From Agreia sp. PsM10 (GTDB lineage Bacteria > Actinomycetota > Actinomycetes > Actinomycetales > Microbacteriaceae), in contig NZ_JARUXC010000003.1 in the NCBI RefSeq assembly GCF_030433855.1, positions 248,001 to 312,000 on the forward strand: 64,000 nucleotides of DNA, read 5' to 3'. Shown in pieces: positions 1 through 9,493 of this stretch. The translations under genes were made by a program, and so were the position numbers. The number at the start of each line of letters is the position of its first letter. The stretch's first letter is position 1. Below the pieces are notes generated by a model, which ran no database searches, was not told where the DNA came from, and saw only the letters and a program-made list of their open reading frames with translations.

Positions 1-515
1 CAGCGGGTCGTCGTGGCGGCCACCGCGATGCCGAGAACGGCCAGCAGCGCGCCGAGCAGGATGGCGACGACAGGCCAGGCGGTGACGGCCTCGCTGCGCG
101 CGATCGCCTTGATCGACTCGGTTCCGGCGACGCCGGTGGCCGCCGTCACGACCGGGGCCCCCGCCGACACCGGGTCGACGAGCGGCCCGGTGCCCGAGAG
201 CACGATGCTGGCTCCGAGCAGAACCTGCAGCACCCCGAGCACGATGCGGATCACCGGTCCCGCGATCGCCAGGGCGGCGGCGCTGGCGAGGCCTGCGAGG
301 CCGAGCGCGGCCAGTGCCGGCGCCGCTGTGGCACCGGGCACGTCGAGTGCGCGGCCGGATGCCCCGTCACCCGTCACGGTCAGGGTTCCCCACGATTGCG
401 ACCACGCCAGGAACACGAGGGCGCTCACGACGAGGACCCCGAGGATCATCAGGCCCTTGAGACGGGCCGAGCCCGGTCTCGGGGCCGGACCAGCGGCATC
501 CGTATCGGTCGTCAT
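1..515 (-). CDS. Trp biosynthesis-associated membrane protein, partial (runs off left edge)
   Basis: The gene starts at ATG 515 and stays open to base 1, giving 171 visible codons without a stop. The protein is hydrophobic with about four predicted membrane spans, near residues 21-41, 66-86, 87-107 and 147-167. This matches the small integral membrane protein found directly after trpE in many actinobacteria. Its biochemical role is not known, and the family is named only for this operon position. The start overlaps the trpE stop by 4 bp (ATGA), so translation is probably coupled. The C-terminal end lies outside the window. Confidence 0.8.
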   Translation of the reverse strand, partial: MTTDTDAAGPAPRPGSARLKGLMILGVLVVSALVFLAWSQSWGTLTVTGDGASGRALDVPGATAAPALAALGLAGLASAAALAIAGPVIRIVLGVLQVLLGASIVLSGTGPLVDPVSAGAPVVTAATGVAGTESIKAIARSEAVTAWPVVAILLGALLAVLGIAVAATTTR

Positions 516-2044
516 ACGATGCGCCTCATGGCGTTCGCGATGGCGACGGCCCGGAGCGGCGCCGCCGCCTTGTTCTGCGACTCGAGGAACTCGGAGTCGG
601 GATCGGAGTCGGCGACCAGTCCCCCGCCGGCCTGCACGTGTGCGACGCCCGACTCGATCGTGGCGGTGCGGATCGCGATGGCCAGGTCGGCATCGCCGGC
701 GAAGCCGAAGTAGCCCACGACTCCCCCGTAGACGCCGCGCTGGGCGGGCTCGAGTTCGTCGATGATCTGCAGGGCCCGAGGCTTGGGAGCGCCCGACAGG
801 GTGCCCGCGGGGAACGTGGCGCTGAACACGTCGATCGCCGTGACGCCCGGCCTGATGGCCCCCTCGACCGACGAGACGATGTGCATGATGTGGCTGAACC
901 GTTCGATGCGCATGAACTCGGTGACCTCGACCGTGCCGGGCACGCAGACCTTGAGCAGGTCGTTGCGGGCCAGGTCGACGAGCATCAGGTGCTCGGACTT
1001 CTCCTTCTCGTCGCCAAGCAGCTCGTGCTCCAGCTCGATGTCGCCCTCGATCGTCGTGCCGCGCGGACGCGATCCCGCGATCGGGTGCGTGAACGCCCGG
1101 CCGTTCTCGACCTTGACGAGCGCCTCCGGGCTCGACCCGACGATCGTGTACGGCGTGCCGTCGGGGCGCTCGAGCGCGAGCAGATAGAGATACGGACTGG
1201 GATTCAGCGTGCGGAGCACGCGGTACACGTCGATGGGCTCCGCCGTGCACTCCAGGTCGAAGCGCTGCGAGATGACGACCTGGAAGACGTCGCCGTCGCG
1301 GATGTGCACCTTCGCGCGCTCGATCGCATCGAGGAAGTCGTGGCGCTCGGTGCGGGCCACGGGCGTGCCGGCCGTGTCGAAGTCGGCCTCGTCGAGGCGG
1401 GCCTCGCTGGGCTTCGCCAGCTCGGCCTGCATCGCGTCGAGACGCTCCTGCGAGTCGCGCCACTGCGCATCCGCATCGCCCTGCGCGTCGGCGAGCACCG
1501 TGGCGATGAGCTGCACGGTGCCCGTGAGGTGGTCGATCACGATGAGGTCGCGCACGAAGCCCATGGCCTGGCTCGGAACGGCGTAGTCGGCGGGTGGACC
1601 GTCGGGCAGGTGCTCGATCTGGCGGATGGTCTCCCAGCCGATGAATCCGACGAGCCCGCCCGTGAGCGGTGGATGACCGGGGATCACGGGTGTCTGCCAC
1701 GTGTGGAAGAGCTCGGACAGCGCGGCCAGGGGCTGCTCCGGCAGGCCGTCGGGAAAGGCCTCGGACTGCGGCAGACCGAGATCGACCCAGACCGCCGTCT
1801 CCGCGTCGCTCGTGAGCACGCCGTAGCTCGAGACGCCGATGAACGAGAATCGCGACCAGACGCCGCCCTGTCCGGCGGACTCGAGCAGGAACGACCCTGC
1901 TCGGCCCCTCGCCACCTTGCGGTAGACGCCGACCGGTGTCTCGCCGTCGGCGAAGAGCGTCCGGAGAACGGGCAGCACCCGATGCGTGTGAAGGCGGGAA
2001 TCGAATTCGGCCCTCGTCGTCGACGCGACGCGCCCCCCGATCAT
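512..2044 (-). CDS. trpE: Anthranilate synthase component I
   Basis: TrpE converts chorismate to anthranilate, the first step of tryptophan synthesis, using ammonia from the TrpG subunit. The predicted protein has 510 residues, normal for the family. The N-terminal domain carries an LLES motif near residue 53, part of the tryptophan feedback site. The C-terminal chorismate-binding domain shows the conserved HPIAGSRPRG stretch, LVDLARND and a late GGGLVADSDPDSE segment. ATG 2044 was chosen because it overlaps the hisI stop by 4 bp; the longer open frame upstream is only hisI read in another frame. There is no room for a trp leader peptide or attenuator, so trpE appears to be read as the tail of the his genes. 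Confidence 0.95.
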   Translation of the reverse strand: MIGGRVASTTRAEFDSRLHTHRVLPVLRTLFADGETPVGVYRKVARGRAGSFLLESAGQGGVWSRFSFIGVSSYGVLTSDAETAVWVDLGLPQSEAFPDGLPEQPLAALSELFHTWQTPVIPGHPPLTGGLVGFIGWETIRQIEHLPDGPPADYAVPSQAMGFVRDLIVIDHLTGTVQLIATVLADAQGDADAQWRDSQERLDAMQAELAKPSEARLDEADFDTAGTPVARTERHDFLDAIERAKVHIRDGDVFQVVISQRFDLECTAEPIDVYRVLRTLNPSPYLYLLALERPDGTPYTIVGSSPEALVKVENGRAFTHPIAGSRPRGTTIEGDIELEHELLGDEKEKSEHLMLVDLARNDLLKVCVPGTVEVTEFMRIERFSHIMHIVSSVEGAIRPGVTAIDVFSATFPAGTLSGAPKPRALQIIDELEPAQRGVYGGVVGYFGFAGDADLAIAIRTATIESGVAHVQAGGGLVADSDPDSEFLESQNKAAAPLRAVAIANAMRRIV

Positions 2045-2418
2045 GCGGAGGCCTCTGCGGAGCCGAGCACCGGGTCGAGCGGATCGACGTCGAAGCAGGC
2101 AAGCGCGCCGGTGTGGCAGGCGGCACCGATCTGCTCGACCTGAACGAGCAGCGTGTCGTCGTCGCAGTCGAGCGCCGCCCCGCGCACGTACTGCGCGTGG
2201 CCCGAGGTGTCGCCCTTGCGCCAGAACTCCTGCCGCGAGCGTGACCAGAAGGTGACACGGCCCTCGGTGAGGGTGCGGCGCAGGGCTTCGGCGTTCATGT
2301 AGCCCAGCATAAGAACATCCTTCGTGTCCCACTGCTGGATGATCGCGGGAAGAAGGCCGTCGGCCGCGAAGTGCGCCCGCGCGAGCACGGCCTCGACGTC
2401 GCCTGGTGTCTGGGTCAT
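2041..2418 (-). CDS. hisI: Phosphoribosyl-AMP cyclohydrolase
   Basis: HisI opens the adenine ring of phosphoribosyl-AMP in histidine synthesis. The protein is 125 residues, the usual size of the stand-alone enzyme; the pyrophosphohydrolase activity sits in separate hisE. Metal-binding motifs are visible: [12 protein letters not shown] in the middle, then DCDDDTLL, and CHTG near residue 93. The gene overlaps hisF upstream and trpE downstream by 4 bp each, so hisF, hisI and trpE look translationally coupled. Confidence 0.95.
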   Translation of the reverse strand: MTQTPGDVEAVLARAHFAADGLLPAIIQQWDTKDVLMLGYMNAEALRRTLTEGRVTFWSRSRQEFWRKGDTSGHAQYVRGAALDCDDDTLLVQVEQIGAACHTGALACFDVDPLDPVLGSAEASA

Positions 2419-3176
2419 CGGATCAGCGCCCCGTCCTGTCTCAGTGTCTCTTTGACCTGGCCGATGGTCAGTTCACGATTGTGGAACACGGATGCGGCGA
2501 GCACGGCGTCGGCGCCGGCGCGCACGGCCTCGGGAAAGTGCTCCAGTCGACCGGCGCCGCCCGACGCGATCACGGGTACCCGACTGATCGACCGCATGAG
2601 CCCGATGAGTTCGAGGTCGAAACCGTCTTTCGTGCCGTCTGCGTCGATCGAGTTCACCAGCAGCTCGCCCGCACCCCGCCTGATCGCCTCCGCGGCCCAG
2701 TCGAGGGCGTCGAGGCCGGATTCGCGGCGGCCGCCGTGCGTGGTCACGACGAAGCCCGAGGGCACCGCATCGCTGCGCTTGATGTCGAGCGAGAGCACGA
2801 TGACCTGGGCCCCGAACCTGTCGGCGATCTCGTCGATCAGCTCGGGCCTCGCGATCGCCGCGCTGTTCACGCCGATCTTGTCTGCACCGGATGCGAGAAG
2901 GCGCGCGACGTCTTCGCTCGATCGCACTCCCCCGCCCACGGTGAGCGGGATGAAGACCTGCTCCGCGGTCTTGCGCACGACGTCGTAGGTGGTCGACCTG
3001 TCGTCGACCGTGGCGGTCACGTCGAGGAAGGTGAGCTCGTCTGCGCCCTGCTCGGCATAGATGCGAGCGAGCTCGACGGGATCGCCCGCATCTCGCAGAT
3101 TCTCGAACTTCACGCCCTTGACGACGCGGCCGGCGGCCACGTCGAGGCAGGGGATGACACGAACGGCGACGGGCAT
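2415..3176 (-). CDS. hisF: Imidazole glycerol phosphate synthase, cyclase subunit
   Basis: HisF uses ammonia from HisH to convert PRFAR to imidazole glycerol phosphate and AICAR. The 253-residue protein is a (beta/alpha)8 barrel; the two catalytic aspartates are visible as [12 protein letters not shown] (D12) and LSLDIKRS (D131). ATG 3176 gives the canonical N-terminus [13 protein letters not shown]. The longer open frame upstream overlaps hisG and is not needed. No hisH or hisA gene is present in the window, so the partner subunit must be encoded elsewhere. Confidence 0.95.
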   Translation of the reverse strand: MPVAVRVIPCLDVAAGRVVKGVKFENLRDAGDPVELARIYAEQGADELTFLDVTATVDDRSTTYDVVRKTAEQVFIPLTVGGGVRSSEDVARLLASGADKIGVNSAAIARPELIDEIADRFGAQVIVLSLDIKRSDAVPSGFVVTTHGGRRESGLDALDWAAEAIRRGAGELLVNSIDADGTKDGFDLELIGLMRSISRVPVIASGGAGRLEHFPEAVRAGADAVLAASVFHNRELTIGQVKETLRQDGALIR

Positions 3177-3178
3177 GG

Positions 3179-4018
3179 TCAGATCCGGGCGGCGTGGATC
3201 GGGCTGACCAGGATGGCGCGGGCACCGACGTCGTACAGGGCGTCCATCACCTGGTTCGTGTCGGCCAGCGGAACCATCGAGCGCACGGCGACCCACTCGG
3301 GGTCGCGCAGCGGCGAGATGGTGGGCGACTCGAGGCCGGGCGTGATGGCGGCTGCGGCGTCGAGCTTCACCAGCGGAACGTCGTAGTCCATCAGCACGTA
3401 CTGCCGGGCCACGAGCACGCCCTGCAGGCGACGAAGCAGCGTGTCGGCACCGGGCTTGTCGACGCCGGACGAGATGACGACCGCCGAGGATTCGAGGATG
3501 ACGGGGCCGAAGATCGTGAGCCCGGCCTTCTTCAGCGTGGAGCCCGTCGAGACGACGTCGGCGACGGCGTCGGCGACGCCGAGCCTCACGGCCGATTCCA
3601 CGGCGCCGTCGAGGCGCACGAGCGTGGCCGAGACGGAGTGGCTCGCGAGGAACGCCTTCACGAGCCCCGGATAGCTGGTGGCGACCCGCCGGCCCTCGAG
3701 GTCCGACACCGCGGAGAAGTCGCCATCCGGACCCGCGAAGCGGAACGTCGACTCGCCGAACTGGAGCGAGGCGATCTCGAGGGCGGGAGATTCGGAGTCG
3801 AGGAGCAGGTCGCGCCCGGTGATGCCGATGTCGAGCGCGCCGCTGCCGACGTAGGTGGCGATGTCGCGCGGGCGGAGGTAGAAGAACTCCACCCCGTTGC
3901 GTTCATCGACGAGGTGCAGCTCACGGCTGTCGCGCCGGGTCTGGTACCCCGACTCGGCCAGCATCTGCACGGCGGTTTCGGACAGGGAGCCCTTGTTGGG
4001 CACCGCGATCTTGAGCAT
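3179..4018 (-). CDS. hisG: ATP phosphoribosyltransferase, long form
   Basis: HisG condenses ATP and PRPP, the committed step of histidine synthesis. At 279 residues it is the long form, which has a C-terminal ACT-like regulatory domain and is inhibited by histidine, so no HisZ partner is needed. The catalytic part shows [11 protein letters not shown] at the N-terminus, DIGITGRDL and the PRPP loop DVVSTGSTL. The last 75 residues or so, including the [19 protein letters not shown] stretch, correspond to the regulatory domain. It lies 2 bp upstream of hisF and 82 bp downstream of hisE. Confidence 0.95.
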   Translation of the reverse strand: MLKIAVPNKGSLSETAVQMLAESGYQTRRDSRELHLVDERNGVEFFYLRPRDIATYVGSGALDIGITGRDLLLDSESPALEIASLQFGESTFRFAGPDGDFSAVSDLEGRRVATSYPGLVKAFLASHSVSATLVRLDGAVESAVRLGVADAVADVVSTGSTLKKAGLTIFGPVILESSAVVISSGVDKPGADTLLRRLQGVLVARQYVLMDYDVPLVKLDAAAAITPGLESPTISPLRDPEWVAVRSMVPLADTNQVMDALYDVGARAILVSPIHAARI

Positions 4019-4100
4019 AAGAGTCTTTCGAGGTTTCGACGGTCGAGCCTGTGCTCGACCGTCTGGACAGCTGTGGGTGCGAAACGGGTGGGAGTCGGAC

Positions 4101-4364
4101 TCAGAGATGTCGGTACACGTCGGCGGGGGTGAGCCCCTTGGCGATCAGGAGCACCTGGAGGTGGTACAGCAGCTGGGAGATCTCGGCGGCCATCTCGTCG
4201 TCGGATTCGTACTCCGCGGCCATCCAGACCTCTGCGGCCTCTTCGACGATCTTCTTGCCGATGAAATGCACGCCGGCGTCGAGTTCGCGCACGGTGCCGG
4301 AGCCGTCTGGGCGCTCGAGCGCCTTCGCGCTCAGCTCGGAGAACAGCTCATCGAAAGTCTTCAC
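4101..4364 (-). CDS. hisE: Phosphoribosyl-ATP pyrophosphatase
   Basis: HisE hydrolyses phosphoribosyl-ATP to phosphoribosyl-AMP, the step between HisG and HisI. The protein has 87 residues, normal for stand-alone HisE. The MazG-like all-helical fold is shown by [18 protein letters not shown], whose acidic residues bind magnesium, followed by [13 protein letters not shown]. It stands 9 bp after rpe and 82 bp before hisG, in the usual actinobacterial order hisE-hisG. Confidence 0.94.
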   Translation of the reverse strand: MKTFDELFSELSAKALERPDGSGTVRELDAGVHFIGKKIVEEAAEVWMAAEYESDDEMAAEISQLLYHLQVLLIAKGLTPADVYRHL

Positions 4365-4373
4365 CTGAGCAGT

Positions 4374-5042
4374 TTAGGCGACGTGGGTGTGCTCGAGTGC
4401 CTTCTGGCGGAGCAGCCCCACCTGCTCGCCCGCGTCGTCGGCGCCGAACACGCTCGACCCGGCGACGAAGGTGTCGGCACCCGCGCGGGCGGCGACCTCG
4501 ATGGTCTGCAGGTTGATGCCCCCGTCGACCTGGAGCCACACGTCGAGCCCCGAGCGGGAGGCGACCTCGCGCGCCGCGACGAGCTTGCCCATGGTCTCGG
4601 GCATGAACGACTGGCCACCGAAGCCGGGCTCGACCGTCATGACCAGGAGCTGGTCGAACTCGTCGAGCACCTCGAGGTAGGGCTCGACCGGCGTTCCGGG
4701 CTTGATGGCGAGGCCCGCGCGGGCGCCGATCTGCCGCAGGCGGCGGGCCAGCGCGACAGGCTCGTCGGTGGCCTCGGCGTGGAAAGTGACGGAGAAGACG
4801 CCGAGCTCTGCGAAGCTCGGGGCCCAGCGGTCGACGTCGGTGATCATGAGGTGCATGTCGAGCGGCAGCTCGGTGACCTGCAGCAGCCGCTCCACGACGG
4901 GGATGCCGAAGGTCAGGTTCGGCACGAAGTGGTTGTCCATCACATCGACGTGCACCGCGTCGGCGGACGAGATGCGGTCGAGCTCCCTCGCGAGGTGGGC
5001 GAAGTCGGCGGCGAGGATGCTGGGATTGATACGCACGGGCAT
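4374..5042 (-). CDS. rpe: Ribulose-phosphate 3-epimerase
   Basis: Rpe interconverts ribulose 5-phosphate and xylulose 5-phosphate in the pentose phosphate pathway. The protein has 222 residues and the family N-terminus INPSILAADF. Metal and substrate residues are seen in HVDVMDNHFVPNLTFG, DMHLMITD, VEPGFGGQSF and the late VDGGI segment. ATG 5042 was preferred over the long open frame upstream, which overlaps rsmB. It sits between rsmB and hisE; since ribose phosphate feeds PRPP, its place beside his genes makes metabolic sense, though that link is inferred. Confidence 0.95.
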   Translation of the reverse strand: MPVRINPSILAADFAHLARELDRISSADAVHVDVMDNHFVPNLTFGIPVVERLLQVTELPLDMHLMITDVDRWAPSFAELGVFSVTFHAEATDEPVALARRLRQIGARAGLAIKPGTPVEPYLEVLDEFDQLLVMTVEPGFGGQSFMPETMGKLVAAREVASRSGLDVWLQVDGGINLQTIEVAARAGADTFVAGSSVFGADDAGEQVGLLRQKALEHTHVA

Positions 5043-5085
5043 GGGGATCAGCCTATCCAGTGGGATGCGGGCGTCACGCTGCGGC

Positions 5086-6528
5086 TCACCGGGGCTCGTC
5101 GGCCTTGCGGAAGAGCGCGATGAACATCGCGTCTGTCGCATCGATGTGGGGCCACAGCTGCACCTGGGACGGCTCGGCCGCGTCGTGCTCGTCGCCTCTG
5201 TTCTTGTCGCCGTCGTCACCCGAGATGCGCGCCACGACCGACCGTGTGTCGAGCGCCGCGATGCGGTCGCCCCACCGCGACAGGGCGCCGGCCACCTGGC
5301 CACGGGTCTCGGCCACGTGCGGCGAGCAGGTGACGTATGCCAGGATGCCGCCGGGGCGCAGGGCCTCGATGGCGGAGTCGATGAGTCGCTCCTGCAGCTG
5401 CACGAGGTCGGCCACGTCGCGCGGGCTCTTGCGCCAGCGCGCCTCGGGTCGACGCCGCAGCGCGCCGAGGCCTGTGCACGGCGCGTCGACCAGGATGCGA
5501 TCGAAGGACCCCGGCCACGCCTCGCCGATCGTCGTTCCGTCGAGCTGCCAGACCTCGGGGGGATCGGGGATCGCCTCGAGGGCGTTGCGCACCAGCTGGG
5601 CGCGGGCGGGCACGGGCTCGTTCGCGGTGAGCACGGCGCCTCCCAGGCGCGCCTCGGCGGCGAGCAGCGCGGATTTCCCTCCAGGACCGGCGCAGAGGTC
5701 GAGCCACGTCTCGCCCGGGGCGATGGTGGCGGCGCGGCTGAGGGCGAGGGCGGCGATCTGCGACCCCTCGTCCTGCACGCGAACGGTTCCGGCCTTCACC
5801 TCGTCGATGTCGCTCGGGTCTCCCCCGGTGGCCGAGAAGCCGACGGGCGAGCGGCGGGTGGGGCGCCCGGCGATGGTGAGCTGCGAGCGATCCGCGAGGC
5901 CGGGAAGCGCGACAAGGCCGAGCCGCGGGGGCACGTTGTCGGCCTCGAGCAGATCGCGCAGCTCGTCGTTGACGGCGTCAGGTGAGACACCGGATGCGGC
6001 CAGGGAGCGGCGGAACGCACGGATGATCCAGGTCGGATGCGAATACTCCGCTGCGAGGCGGGAGTCGGCGTCCTTCGCCTCGGCGATCACGCGGTCGCGC
6101 CACTCGTCGGGTTCGCTGCGCGTGATGCTGCGCAGCACGCCGTTGACGAATCCGGTCGCGGAGCGCGAGCTCACGAGGCGCGCCAGTTCGACGGACTCGT
6201 TGACCGCGGCGTGGGTGGCCACGCGCATGCCGAGCAGCTGGTGCGCCGCCAGCTCGAGCACGTCGAGTACGACCGGGTCGATCTTCTCGACCGGGCGCGC
6301 GGCCGCCAGGGCGATGACCCTGTCGTAGTACCCGCGCATCCGGAGTGTGCCGTAGGTGAGTTCGGTGGCGAGGGCCGCGTCGTTGGTCTGCAGCCGGGCG
6401 CGTGCGATCTTGGTGGGAAGCAGGAGGTTCGCGTAGGCGTCGTCTTCGCGCACGGCCGTGATCACCTCGAGGGCGATCCGGCGCGCGGGCTGCACGATCT
6501 GCGAAGGGGCGGGGCGTCGGGCGTTCAT
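5086..6528 (-). CDS. rsmB: 16S rRNA (cytosine-967-C5)-methyltransferase, RsmB family
   Basis: RsmB methylates C967 of 16S rRNA with S-adenosylmethionine. The 480-residue protein has an N-terminal NusB-like RNA-binding domain (about residues 15-145) and a C-terminal Rossmann methyltransferase. The latter shows the SAM motif LDLCAGPGGK, the DAPCTGLGALRRRPEARWR motif with the release cysteine, and YVTCSP with the nucleophilic cysteine. ATG 6528 overlaps the fmt stop by 4 bp; the open frame to 7140 is an fmt shadow. The tail before HIDATDAMFIALF is acidic and varied, as is common. Confidence 0.92.
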   Translation of the reverse strand: MNARRPAPSQIVQPARRIALEVITAVREDDAYANLLLPTKIARARLQTNDAALATELTYGTLRMRGYYDRVIALAAARPVEKIDPVVLDVLELAAHQLLGMRVATHAAVNESVELARLVSSRSATGFVNGVLRSITRSEPDEWRDRVIAEAKDADSRLAAEYSHPTWIIRAFRRSLAASGVSPDAVNDELRDLLEADNVPPRLGLVALPGLADRSQLTIAGRPTRRSPVGFSATGGDPSDIDEVKAGTVRVQDEGSQIAALALSRAATIAPGETWLDLCAGPGGKSALLAAEARLGGAVLTANEPVPARAQLVRNALEAIPDPPEVWQLDGTTIGEAWPGSFDRILVDAPCTGLGALRRRPEARWRKSPRDVADLVQLQERLIDSAIEALRPGGILAYVTCSPHVAETRGQVAGALSRWGDRIAALDTRSVVARISGDDGDKNRGDEHDAAEPSQVQLWPHIDATDAMFIALFRKADEPR

Positions 6529-7472
6529 GGGGTGTCGAATCTGTCGGATGCGAGTGGGTCGGCGCTGTGGGGACGGCCTGTGGCGAGACCCCGCCACCAG
6601 TCGGCGGCCCGCATGGGCTTCTTGCCGGCGGGCTGAACCTGCAGCAGTTCGAGCGGCGAGGTCGCCGTGCCGATCAGCGCGCGGGAGCCGTCGCCGGAGA
6701 GTTCGCCCGGGCGCAGCGGGGCCGAGTCGTAGGTGGGCGCGGCCTCGAGGATCTTGACCCTCAGACCGTCGACGATCGTGAAGGCGCCCGGTTCGGGGGT
6801 GGTGGCCCGGATGCGACGGAACACGGTGTCGAGATCGGCCGTCCAGTCGATGCGGGCGTGCTCGAGGGTGATCTTCGGTGCCAGGGTCGCCTCGCCCTGC
6901 TGCTCGACGGACAGGGCCGTGCCGGCCGCCAGGGCGTCGACGACCTTCAGCGTGAGCTCGGCCCCGTCGTGCGACAGGGCCTCGAGGAGATGCCCCGACG
7001 TCTCGTGAGCGCCGATGGGCCTTGCGATGCTGTCGAAGATCGGGCCGGCGTCGAGCGCCGGCACCAGCTGGAAGACGGTTGCGCCCCCGTCGGCGTCGCC
7101 GCCCATGATCGACCACTGCACGGGCGCGGCGCCGCGCCACCGCGGAAGGAGCGAGAAATGCAGGTTGATCCAGCCGAGGCGCGGCGTCTCGAGGAGCGGA
7201 CTGCGCACGAGTCCTCCGTAGGCCACGATCACACCGAGATCGGGCTGCAGCTCCGCGAGCTGCGACGTGACGTCGTCGTCGAGCCTGTTCGCCCGGATGG
7301 TGCGGATGCCGAGCTCCTCAGCGCGCACTGCGACGGGCGACGGGGTGAGAACGCGCTTGCGTCCCTGCGGGGAATCCTCGCGCGTGACGGCGGCGGCGAC
7401 CTCGTGGTGCCGGGCGAGCAGGTCGAGAGTGGGAAGGGCGACGGCAGGGGTGCCGGCGAAGACGAGTTTCAT
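6525..7472 (-). CDS. fmt: Methionyl-tRNA formyltransferase
   Basis: Fmt formylates the methionine on initiator tRNA using 10-formyltetrahydrofolate. The protein has 315 residues, normal for the family. The N-terminus KLVFAGTPAVALPTL is diagnostic, and the folate-binding loop appears as INLHFSLLPRWRGAAPVQW followed by GGATVFQL. The C-terminal tRNA-contacting domain follows from about residue 205. It overlaps priA upstream and rsmB downstream by 4 bp each. The order priA-fmt-rsmB is common, although def, the usual companion, is not here. Confidence 0.95.
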   Translation of the reverse strand: MKLVFAGTPAVALPTLDLLARHHEVAAAVTREDSPQGRKRVLTPSPVAVRAEELGIRTIRANRLDDDVTSQLAELQPDLGVIVAYGGLVRSPLLETPRLGWINLHFSLLPRWRGAAPVQWSIMGGDADGGATVFQLVPALDAGPIFDSIARPIGAHETSGHLLEALSHDGAELTLKVVDALAAGTALSVEQQGEATLAPKITLEHARIDWTADLDTVFRRIRATTPEPGAFTIVDGLRVKILEAAPTYDSAPLRPGELSGDGSRALIGTATSPLELLQVQPAGKKPMRAADWWRGLATGRPHSADPLASDRFDTP

Positions 7473-9490
7473 TCCAGGATCTCCGTGTCGTCGAATCGAA
7501 CCCTCAAGACCGGCGGGGGCCTGAAGCTGGTCTTGGTGCCGGTGGCCTTGCTGGTCTGGCGCTTGGTGCGGCCCGTCGAATTGCGGATGATCGACGAGCG
7601 CAGGCTGCGCGCGACCTCTGCGCCGAGCGCATAGTCGAACCTGATCGTGGCCCGAACGAGTCCGTCGCCCGCATCGACGGGGCCGAGCACATCAATTGTC
7701 GCCGATTCATGACCGTCGACCGAATCGGGCAGTGCGCAGATGGCCTGCTCGACGGTCTCCGCCCGGCCGGTGACGGTGGCGAGCCGCACCATGGGCGGGA
7801 ACCGGAGCGCCCGCCTGTCGGGCAGCTCTGCGGCGCTGAATCGTTGCTGGCTCCAGGTGACGAGCGCGCGCGCGAGCGCTCCCCCGACGCCGACGATGAT
7901 CGCCGGCGCGCGCGGAGCCGCCAGGGCGATGGCGTTCGACCACCAGCGCAGGCAGTCTTCTGCGACCGTCAGGGACTCGCGGGCCAGCATGCGCTCGCCG
8001 TCGAGCAGCAGGATGGCACGGTACCCGCCGGCCGCCACGGGTTCTGCTCCCCGGGTGGCGATGACGAGCGCGGGCTTCGCGTCGACCGTGAGGTGCGGCC
8101 TCTCGCCGTCGGAGACGATCACCCGGGTGCCGGGGAAGGCCCTGCCCAGCTCTTCTGCCGTGCGGGCTGTTCCCGCAGTGACCAGCCTGATTCGTGTGGA
8201 CTCGCAGTGCCGGCAGTGCCAGTCGGCGGCGATGGCTCCGCACAGGTCGCAGGCGGGCGTCTGTCGGGCGCCGCCGATTCGCAGAGCCCCCTCGCAGACC
8301 CTGCACCGGGCTGGCGTGCGACAGTCCTGGCATGCCAGCACGGGCGCGTAGCCGGGGCGGGCCACCTGGACTAGTACGGGACCGTCTTCGAGTGCACGCC
8401 GGGCCGTGTTCCACGCCGTCGACGGGATGCGCGCGTGAGCCGCCGCCTCCGCTCCGGGCTGGTCGGCCGTGGGAACCACGTGGGGAAGAACGGCCGGGTC
8501 GGGCGCGACAGGCGTCACGTACGCCAGCTCGACCAGGCGCTCGAGCCAGGTGCTGCGCGAGTGCGACGCGAAGAGGAGCGCGCACCCGGATTGCTCCTGC
8601 CTGATCAGCGCCACGTCGCGCGTCGACACATACGGGCTGAGGGGCTCGGTGTGCAGCGGGTCGGCGTCGTCCCAGACCGCGATCAGACCGAGCCTGCCCG
8701 CCGGCGCATACACGACCGAGCGGTTGCCCACGATCACCCGAGGGGCGTCTTCGAGGCAGCGCAGGAACGCCCGGTACCTGTCGGCGTTGGGCTGGCGGGC
8801 GTCGAGCTGGGAGATCAGGTCGAGTGGCACGAGTGCGGAGAGCGCCTGCACGACCTGCTGCTGGTCGCGATAGTCGGGCAGGGCGACGATGGCGGTGCGT
8901 CCGGATGCGAGGGTGCGCGCGGCCGCCTCGGCGAGCGTCACGGCCCAGCGGCCGACCCAGACGCCGGGCGACACCTCGTGCACGGCGGGGATCGCGGCCA
9001 CGGCCAGGCGCCGGCCGGCGTCGATCGCCGAATCGATGACGCGATCGCCGTATCCGGTCACCGAGGGGTTGGCGCTGTACCGACTCGGCTGCTCGCCGGA
9101 CTGCTGCTCGAGCTGCCAGGCCTTCTCGACGCGCACCTGGCGCGGAGGCACGGCGAGGCGCACGACGTCGCTCGCGCTGCCGGCGGCGCGCTCCGACACG
9201 CGCCGCGCGAGGTTCCAGACCTCCGGCGTGAGCACCGGCACGCTCGACGTGACCTCGTCGAGCTCGCTGAGGGTTCCGGAGAACTCGACCGCCTCTGTGG
9301 TCTCGACGATGTAGCCGCGGGCGATGCGGCCCGCCGAGCGCAGCGGCACCTTGACCCGCACGCCGGGCCTCGCCTGCTCGCGGAGCGCGGCGGGCACCGC
9401 GTAGTCGAACAGCCTGTCGAGCTGGGGAAGCGGCGATTCGAGCATCACCCGGGCGATGAGCTGCTGCTCGTGCCCGGCCTGCGCTGTCAT
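7469..9490 (-). CDS. priA: PriA-like primosomal protein N', helicase motifs degenerate
   Basis: This corresponds to PriA, which reloads the replisome at stalled forks. The protein has about 673 residues. The N-terminal 3'-DNA-binding domain begins near QQLIARVMLESPLPQLDRLFDYAVP. The central zinc region has paired cysteines CQDC, CRVC, CDLC and CRHC. No Walker A GxxxxGK(S/T) can be found, and the expected DEEH box reads VWDDAD, so ATP-driven unwinding is unlikely. Loss of these motifs is known in actinobacterial PriA. ATG 9490 is preceded in frame by GTG 9493; either could be the start. It lies 3 bp after metK. Confidence 0.85.
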   Translation of the reverse strand: MTAQAGHEQQLIARVMLESPLPQLDRLFDYAVPAALREQARPGVRVKVPLRSAGRIARGYIVETTEAVEFSGTLSELDEVTSSVPVLTPEVWNLARRVSERAAGSASDVVRLAVPPRQVRVEKAWQLEQQSGEQPSRYSANPSVTGYGDRVIDSAIDAGRRLAVAAIPAVHEVSPGVWVGRWAVTLAEAAARTLASGRTAIVALPDYRDQQQVVQALSALVPLDLISQLDARQPNADRYRAFLRCLEDAPRVIVGNRSVVYAPAGRLGLIAVWDDADPLHTEPLSPYVSTRDVALIRQEQSGCALLFASHSRSTWLERLVELAYVTPVAPDPAVLPHVVPTADQPGAEAAAHARIPSTAWNTARRALEDGPVLVQVARPGYAPVLACQDCRTPARCRVCEGALRIGGARQTPACDLCGAIAADWHCRHCESTRIRLVTAGTARTAEELGRAFPGTRVIVSDGERPHLTVDAKPALVIATRGAEPVAAGGYRAILLLDGERMLARESLTVAEDCLRWWSNAIALAAPRAPAIIVGVGGALARALVTWSQQRFSAAELPDRRALRFPPMVRLATVTGRAETVEQAICALPDSVDGHESATIDVLGPVDAGDGLVRATIRFDYALGAEVARSLRSSIIRNSTGRTKRQTSKATGTKTSFRPPPVLRVRFDDTEILE

Positions 9491-9493
9491 CAC

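Noticed and set aside
2041-2418. trp attenuator or leader peptide for trpE
   Set aside because: hisI coding runs into the trpE start, and no Trp-codon run is found.
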